IMG/VR virus record: IMGVR_UViG_3300042295_001596
Location: 1-64,000 of that record
Origin: a virus
Direction: 5' to 3' (one strand)
DNA length: 64,000 nucleotides
The notes under the pieces were generated by a model, which searched no databases, was not told where the DNA came from, and saw only the letters and a program-made list of their open reading frames with translations. Positions 59,281 to 64,000 of this stretch are shown here, in pieces. Positions within the stretch are counted from its first letter, which is position 1. Each line of letters begins with the position of its first letter. The position numbers and the translations under genes were made by a program.

Positions 59281-60209
59281 CAGTTTTTAAACACTTCAAA
59301 ATTTACAATTTGTGCGATTTCGTCAATTTGTTTGTTGCTGAACCGCATTATGCCATCATTCATCCGGTCCGCAAATTCACAATCTGTGCCAGTAAGTCTG
59401 ATAGGGCTATATACTGGCTTTTGCCCATTACGGTAGATTTTGAAATGGTTGGGATAGCTGACATTGATTTCATCTGTACTGCCCATCATCACCAAACCAG
59501 GCTTCGCCATAGAGCGCGCCATGTGTTGCCCTACGCTGTCGCACCCAACAAAATAGTCACACTCTGCTATAAAACTCAAATACATTCTGAGATCTGGATT
59601 CATGGTGTCAAGATCAATACTGGTTTTGTCTCCAGGGTGCTTAAGCTCACGCAAGCCAAAATACACTACCAAAATGTCTTTGTTGAATTTTTGAACCAGG
59701 CTGAGATAGTCATCAGGATCCATGCTGCGATGGCTGCTGTCATAGGGTTTTCCATTCATCATGCCAATGCCGCTGCCGTAGGGTTGGATTACAACAAGTC
59801 GACGTTTGTTGGTTTCGGCTAGCTTTTCCTTGATAAGTCGTCTCACAGTGTCTCTTTCCAGATTGCTGATGTAGAGATGTGGATGTTCCAAATCACAGTG
59901 ATCATCAGTTTTGTTGATTTCCTCATCAAAGGCCTCAGCTAAGCTCAAACGCTGATTGTAGTAGCCGTGAATATAATAAGGCTCTGGACACACCACACGA
60001 TTGTTTCGGATGAACAAGTCAAACGCACCTTTTTGGCTAATACTAAAACTGCGATTTTGCAGTAATGGGTGGCTCCAGAACAGCAACTCCCAGCCATGTA
60101 TCAGCACCTTGAAGTCGTCTGTTGGGTTCAATCGTGCATATTTCTCCAGTGCTGGTATGGCTGCAATCACACGGCCGGCGCCACCGTTAATGATGAATGT
60201 CGTGTTCAT
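59280..60209 (-). CDS. GT9-like glycosyltransferase, paralogue of the 4823 gene
   Basis: 309 aa from the ATG at 60209 (AAAGGA site); the frame runs to 60407 but inside the methyltransferase. IINGGAGRVIAAIPAL, SLAEAFDEEINKTDDH and CDYFVGCDSVGQHMARSM match the 4823 protein closely. Same proposed activity; the two sit in similar gene blocks at the window's ends. Confidence 0.68.
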   Translation of the reverse strand: MNTTFIINGGAGRVIAAIPALEKYARLNPTDDFKVLIHGWELLFWSHPLLQNRSFSISQKGAFDLFIRNNRVVCPEPYYIHGYYNQRLSLAEAFDEEINKTDDHCDLEHPHLYISNLERDTVRRLIKEKLAETNKRRLVVIQPYGSGIGMMNGKPYDSSHRSMDPDDYLSLVQKFNKDILVVYFGLRELKHPGDKTSIDLDTMNPDLRMYLSFIAECDYFVGCDSVGQHMARSMAKPGLVMMGSTDEINVSYPNHFKIYRNGQKPVYSPIRLTGTDCEFADRMNDGIMRFSNKQIDEIAQIVNFEVFKN

Positions 60210-60852
60210 TGAGGATCCTTTTGTTGGGTTTGGTGAGCAATCGCCACCAGCTGTTTTTGTGAACTCTTGGTGTGGTAACGTGGGAAGGGATGAGCCCTTG
60301 TGCTTGTGTTTCAAATCCTGTTTTCTCCAAAACTGTAGTGGTGGGAACCCCATCATCATAAAAACTTGTTTGATTGGGAATGGCTTTAGTGATGTTTTCC
60401 ACCACAAAAATTGTTCCCCCTGGCTGCAAAAGGTGCCACAGAAGGGGAATTTCCTGCTCTATATAAGGACTATGTTGCAAAACCCAAACACACATCACAT
60501 GAGTGAAAGTTCCTGATTTCAACAAGCCAGGCGCATCACTCAATGCCACAGAAGAGAAGTTTTTGTGATTCACATAATCATTTGCCAATTCCAGCATCTC
60601 TGGTTGCAGATCCACACCCACTACACTACAGCTATGCGCTTGAATCAATGCCTGGCTTAATCGACCCACACCACACCCCCAATCCAGCACTCTACTGTTT
60701 TCATCAACAGGGGAGAATGTGGTCAACATATTGAGTGCCCATTGGGTTTCTTTTTCCCATCTGCCAGCAGTGGTGCCACCTTCAGGAGTTAAGATCAAGC
60801 TTTGTGCATGTTCAAAACTTTCGGGTTTGAAAAAATCAGGATTGTAGCTCAT
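60187..60852 (-). CDS. Class I SAM methyltransferase
   Basis: 221 aa. VLDWGCGVGRLSQALIQ (motif I), VVGVDLQPEMLELA, VMCVWVLQHSPY and LLQPGGTIFVVENI. Overlaps the GT9-like gene by 23 bases and the YkgJ-like gene by 17. A glycan methyltransferase is plausible. Confidence 0.8.
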   Translation of the reverse strand: MSYNPDFFKPESFEHAQSLILTPEGGTTAGRWEKETQWALNMLTTFSPVDENSRVLDWGCGVGRLSQALIQAHSCSVVGVDLQPEMLELANDYVNHKNFSSVALSDAPGLLKSGTFTHVMCVWVLQHSPYIEQEIPLLWHLLQPGGTIFVVENITKAIPNQTSFYDDGVPTTTVLEKTGFETQAQGLIPSHVTTPRVHKNSWWRLLTKPNKRILNEHDIHH

Positions 60853-61213
60853 GGTACTTTCGCAATTCCCAGGTGGTGTCTAAGTCTTTGGCCCATTTTG
60901 CCAAGTTTTGATAGCTGCTGAGAGGCACTTGCGGCCAAACTTCTGTCGCATGCAACCTTTGTGTTTTGTCTGCCATTCTTTCAACAGTGACCAAGAGCCC
61001 GCACTCACTGGGACGCATGCTGTCGTCCAACAGCCCTTGTAGCCAAAGGCATTGAAACCGAGTGCAGAATTCAGGTTTAGTGATGTAAATGGTGCAACCT
61101 GTGGTGTGCAAAAATCTGCAGGGGGTGCCGCGAGTTTGAATGTTTCCATAGGCATTGCCATAGAGATGGCCTTCACAACAGGCAGTGCAACTCCCGCAAC
61201 TTCTATTGGGCAT
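60836..61213 (-). CDS. YkgJ-family Cys-cluster protein
   Basis: 125 aa. SCGSCTACCEGHL, then GTPCRFL, GCTIYITKPEFCTRFQC supply eight or more Cys in the CxxCxxCC...C...C...C order of the YkgJ zinc/iron-chelating family. Role unknown; possibly metal or Fe-S handling, next to the Mrp gene. Confidence 0.75.
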   Translation of the reverse strand: MPNRSCGSCTACCEGHLYGNAYGNIQTRGTPCRFLHTTGCTIYITKPEFCTRFQCLWLQGLLDDSMRPSECGLLVTVERMADKTQRLHATEVWPQVPLSSYQNLAKWAKDLDTTWELRKYHELQS

Positions 61214-62018
61214 AATTTTGCCACCACTGTTTCCAGTCTAAGAATGGATCCATTTGCGCATCAAATTGCATGTGCAGAGCCAAGCTGGGAATAGGATTGA
61301 ATCTAATGGCTGGTCCGTTCCGCCAAATATTCCAGATAGTGTTGTCTTCTGTGTAGCGAAACTCATTTTCCTTGCCCTTGCGCAAATACATGCCGCTGTA
61401 GTTCAAACTCAAGGCCTCAAACAAACCCCAATTTTGTTCTATCAAGCTTGGCACAGTCAACATCACAAAAGTTGTGTAGATGCCGCTTCTCCAGTGGCGA
61501 GCTGTGCCATGCACTAGCCAACAGGGTGGGGTAGGTGGATCATAGCATTCAGGCGCGTCGAATGGATATAATACTATCTGATCATTGTTCAATTTTTGTT
61601 TGAAGAGGAAATAGCTGTCCACCATCTCTTGTAGAGAGGATGGCGCATGTAAGTAGTCATCTTCCACACAATACACTAAGTCACTACTGCTGTTTTTGGC
61701 ACGCAAAAACACCTCATGTCCTGAGTTTTGATAGCCTTGCGTTTCCAATTGAACCAGTTCAAAATTTGGTAAGAGAGATCCCTTTTCCTTAAGAAATTCC
61801 ACTAACGCCGGGCTGCTGCTGTCGTCCAACACAGTGAGTTTTACGTGAAACCAAGTGCAGTGTAGGATGGCAGCCACAAGGCTGTTGAAACAGCCCTTTA
61901 CCAAGTCAATTTTTTCCATGTCACAATAGCGCACCCGCCAATCATTGTGTACATTGGCTCGATCACAAGTGCGCAAAATCACATGCAACTCAAGAGGATT
62001 GGTATTTTGAATACTCAT
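61203..62018 (-). CDS. Glycosyltransferase family 2-like
   Basis: 271 aa from ATG 62018 (GGAG site). LHVILRTCDR opening, LTVLDDSSSP (first GT2 Asp), LVYCVEDDYLHAP (D-x-D-type) and a late AIRFNPIPSLALH. Cytoplasmic GT-A enzyme. Acceptor unknown. Confidence 0.75.
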   Translation of the reverse strand: MSIQNTNPLELHVILRTCDRANVHNDWRVRYCDMEKIDLVKGCFNSLVAAILHCTWFHVKLTVLDDSSSPALVEFLKEKGSLLPNFELVQLETQGYQNSGHEVFLRAKNSSSDLVYCVEDDYLHAPSSLQEMVDSYFLFKQKLNNDQIVLYPFDAPECYDPPTPPCWLVHGTARHWRSGIYTTFVMLTVPSLIEQNWGLFEALSLNYSGMYLRKGKENEFRYTEDNTIWNIWRNGPAIRFNPIPSLALHMQFDAQMDPFLDWKQWWQNYAQ

Positions 62019-62020
62019 GC

Positions 62021-62800
62021 TCAATATCTCCAAACTTCCATATTGGAGTATTGGCTTAAGATATCTGGAGGCAAAATAGTTTCTCTAGGCCGCCATTCTA
62101 CTCTGCTGTGTATTTTATGTAATTGCATACCAATCTCTGCATCATACTCGTCCCAACTGGCCTCTACCGCGTCAAAATCATGAGGGTAGTAGGGTTCTCC
62201 GATGAAATTATACACTGCCTGGAGCACGCCTTGGGGATTTCGACACAACTGTTCGTATTCGATCAACATCAACATATGTTTTTCTGCACTAGTAATAGCT
62301 TGTTTCACTCCAGTATAGGCAAATTCCACTATGCCATTCTTCTCCATCAACAAGTTCATCCGATCATACACACTGTCGCCAATCCCACCAAAAATGGTGT
62401 TTTTGTCAAAAGGGTGTCGTCGATGTGCAGTTTCAAAACTGTCCAAAACCCATTTGAGGTCACGCACACAAACCAACACTCGTGAGCTGGGATAAACCTC
62501 CTGGATTTGTGGCAAGAGTCGGGTCCAGGCTCGGTTGGTGTTCCAACAAATACTTTTGTCTACATCTTGGTAGTAGCCGTCAAACAATGCTCGCACAAGA
62601 TTTTTTCTGCGACTCACTGGTACTTCTGTTCGCATACCAGGACTGTCTACACTAGTTTCAATCACTCCTCGAACCATAGTGGCCAGTGGATCAGTAATGC
62701 TGGCATGCATCACTGGATTCTGCCGCAAAATGCTGCTTAGCAAGGTGCTTCCGCTCCGTGGTAGCCCGCTTATCATGTGATAGTGTTTTTCAGTTGTCAT
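62021..62800 (-). CDS. Sulfotransferase (PAPS-dependent)
   Basis: 259 aa from the ATG at 62800. MISGLPRSGSTLLSSIL is the 5'-phosphosulfate loop; SSRVLVCVRDLKWVLDSFE the 3'-phosphate-binding strand with its Arg. It moves sulfate from PAPS to a hydroxyl, probably on a glycan. The dead copy at 7440 is a relative. Overlaps the upstream gene by 11 bases. Confidence 0.85.
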   Translation of the reverse strand: MTTEKHYHMISGLPRSGSTLLSSILRQNPVMHASITDPLATMVRGVIETSVDSPGMRTEVPVSRRKNLVRALFDGYYQDVDKSICWNTNRAWTRLLPQIQEVYPSSRVLVCVRDLKWVLDSFETAHRRHPFDKNTIFGGIGDSVYDRMNLLMEKNGIVEFAYTGVKQAITSAEKHMLMLIEYEQLCRNPQGVLQAVYNFIGEPYYPHDFDAVEASWDEYDAEIGMQLHKIHSRVEWRPRETILPPDILSQYSNMEVWRY

Positions 62801-64000
62801 TTTGTTGTTTTTCTCGTAGAGTTGTTTTAATAATTTCACCTGCTCTCTGCAATGGTGTAGACCAACACCCTGGAGTCTGTTGCTTCAGTACACGTAAGCT
62901 TTTTGAATACCATGGCGTGCTCTCGTCAGTATGTGTGCTGGTCCAAACATAATATTCCAAAATAGGCACACACACAATCCCAGGCACTCCCATACTGGCG
63001 GCTGCATGTATTATACTAGTACAACTGCTGAGCACAATATCCATTTGACTGAGATAGTCCAGTGTGTCGTCCCAGGAGTTGATCCTGGCTCGAAGATTAT
63101 GGCATCTCTCGTGCGTGTGCTGTAGATCAAAATTGTAGATTTCAACATCCGAGGGTATCACACTCAGCATCTGCTCCAAAGGAATACAGCGATAAATGTC
63201 CTGCTCAAAATAAGGGTTGCCTTGACATTTTACCCCAACACGTAGTTTTTTTGACGCAGGCAGTTTGGTATGAGGTTGGCCAGACGCTGTGAGATAAGGC
63301 CCTTTCCAAAGGTCTTGTTCGCCAACACCCAAATCAATAGGCAAGTTCATGAGATAAGTCCAGGGCTGATGAACATCAATCTCCTCCTCATTCACCAACA
63401 CTTCAAATCCATGTCGGCGGAACACTTGGGCTAATCCAGGGCGGTCTAATATGCTGAAAAGTTTTGGTTGCATACCCAAGTTTTTGAGATGGTTGAAGAA
63501 CCTGATGTTGATGAGCTCGTCACCAGCTCCTCCGCAGGCATTCACATAGAGAGTTTGGCCTGGCACCTTCACTCCATTCCAAATTCTCATTCCTTTGATG
63601 TCAAAAACAGTTGTGCGATCTCTGTCCGTGTGTAGGAACCACCGAATTCCTTCAGCAGTTTGTCCAGCTCGGAGCAGTGGATGAGTGTCAGTTATGCGCA
63701 GATTCTCGCACTGGTCAGCTGTGACCCAAGGCTGACACTTCAAATCATTTATTACTCTTTCGCTCTCGCCACGCTCACCATTTAACTTCAAACTGGCAGC
63801 ATAACTCACTATAGCGTCAAAGTCATTTGGGCGCATTTCCAAATTTATCTTATTGTAAAATAATGCTTTTTCTGGCTGATTTGCACGATAATAGGCTTTG
63901 CCTAAGTTCACTCTTGCTACATAAGATTCTTCAGGTGTAGTGCACATACCTGCAACAGTTTCAGCACACTTGACAGCCAAGTCTGTATGACCAATCTTTA
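62790..64000 (-). CDS. TPR-glycosyltransferase (GT-B), 5' partial
   Basis: At least 403 codons; the frame is open to the window edge, so the start lies beyond it. TPR-like helices occupy the first ~100 visible residues (YVARVNLGKAYYRANQPEKA), followed by a GT9-type half: GGAGDELINIRFFNHL, LRVGVKCQGNP and MDIVLSSCTSIIHAAASMGV (the donor-binding S/T-S-x-x-x-H-x-A-G motif). TPR-linked transferases of this type glycosylate proteins or glycans in bacteria. Confidence 0.7.
   Translation of the reverse strand, partial: KIGHTDLAVKCAETVAGMCTTPEESYVARVNLGKAYYRANQPEKALFYNKINLEMRPNDFDAIVSYAASLKLNGERGESERVINDLKCQPWVTADQCENLRITDTHPLLRAGQTAEGIRWFLHTDRDRTTVFDIKGMRIWNGVKVPGQTLYVNACGGAGDELINIRFFNHLKNLGMQPKLFSILDRPGLAQVFRRHGFEVLVNEEEIDVHQPWTYLMNLPIDLGVGEQDLWKGPYLTASGQPHTKLPASKKLRVGVKCQGNPYFEQDIYRCIPLEQMLSVIPSDVEIYNFDLQHTHERCHNLRARINSWDDTLDYLSQMDIVLSSCTSIIHAAASMGVPGIVCVPILEYYVWTSTHTDESTPWYSKSLRVLKQQTPGCWSTPLQRAGEIIKTTLREKQQNDN

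Noticed and set aside
60210-60407. 66-residue N-terminal extension of the GT9-like gene
   Set aside because: It overlaps the methyltransferase gene throughout and is absent from the paralogue at 4823.
1-64000. CRISPR arrays, tRNA or rRNA genes
   Set aside because: None seen. The only regular repeats are inside the tail fibre, and I found no cloverleaf.

Overview
The window looks like part of the genome of a large, lytic, T4-like tailed phage (myovirus type). It encodes a T4 gp43-type family B DNA polymerase, a gp45-like sliding clamp, an RNase H/flap 5'-3' exonuclease, a gp30-like ATP-dependent DNA ligase and a small DsbA-like late-transcription protein. T4-type late promoter motifs (TATAAATA and close variants) stand before several genes, and host sigma70-type promoters (TTGACA-N16/17-TAtxxT) before others. 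Genes are tightly packed, often with ATGA or TAATG overlaps, and there is no tRNA or rRNA gene. I cannot name the host. The many sugar-modifying genes and a Gram-negative-type lipoprotein operon suggest a Gram-negative host.

Layout. 1-9094 (+): the 3' part of a huge repetitive Cys-rich tail fibre with an S74 chaperone end, then glycosyltransferases, a carbamoyltransferase, a dead sulfotransferase and a small late gene, closed by a bidirectional terminator. 9355-16508 (-): MoxR ATPase, a run of small phage proteins, rnh and queE. 16571-20920 (-): methyltransferases and glycosyltransferases. 20960-25326 (-): folE, dpdA, a queuosine-mannosyltransferase-like glycosyltransferase and a queD-like gene. 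With queE these form most of a pathway that puts 7-deazaguanine into DNA. 25323-32491 (-): a GT4/LpxH-like pair, a CYTH protein, the sliding clamp, DNA polymerase and a broken membrane-protein gene. 32768-42448 (-): dsbA, a beta-propeller-like protein and three large multidomain proteins (1242, 964 and 371 aa). These carry ADP-ribosyltransferase-like, acetyltransferase, deaminase, HsdS-like and repeated unknown domains, like 'polyvalent' proteins that enter the cell with phage DNA. 42545-44151 (+): a sirtuin, a small virion-like protein and a cupin. 44171-47504 (-): serine recombinase, SpeD-like protein, UV endonuclease and a tandem family of four small paralogues. 47501-52752 (-): a bacterial-type yjfC/yjfM/yjfL module, DNA ligase and an alarmone-hydrolase-like HD protein. 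52812-64000 (-): deoxysugar genes, a vWA protein, a RyR-domain protein, an APS-kinase-like protein, an Mrp ATPase, and a second glycan/sulfation block echoing the first 8 kb.

How it fits together. The phage core (replication, late transcription) is interleaved with three accessory programmes: 7-deazaguanine DNA modification, perhaps further glycosylated; a toolkit of about a dozen glycosyltransferases plus carbamoyl-, sulfo- and methyltransferases for glycans on the virion, DNA or host surface; and host-manipulation proteins (ART-like domains, GNATs, deaminase, sirtuin, alarmone hydrolase, envelope-stress-type lipoprotein and membrane protein). The strongest candidates for something undescribed are the repeated domain family in the two genes at 34102-38108, the dpdA-linked glycosyltransferase, and the phage-borne yjfC-yjfM-yjfL module.
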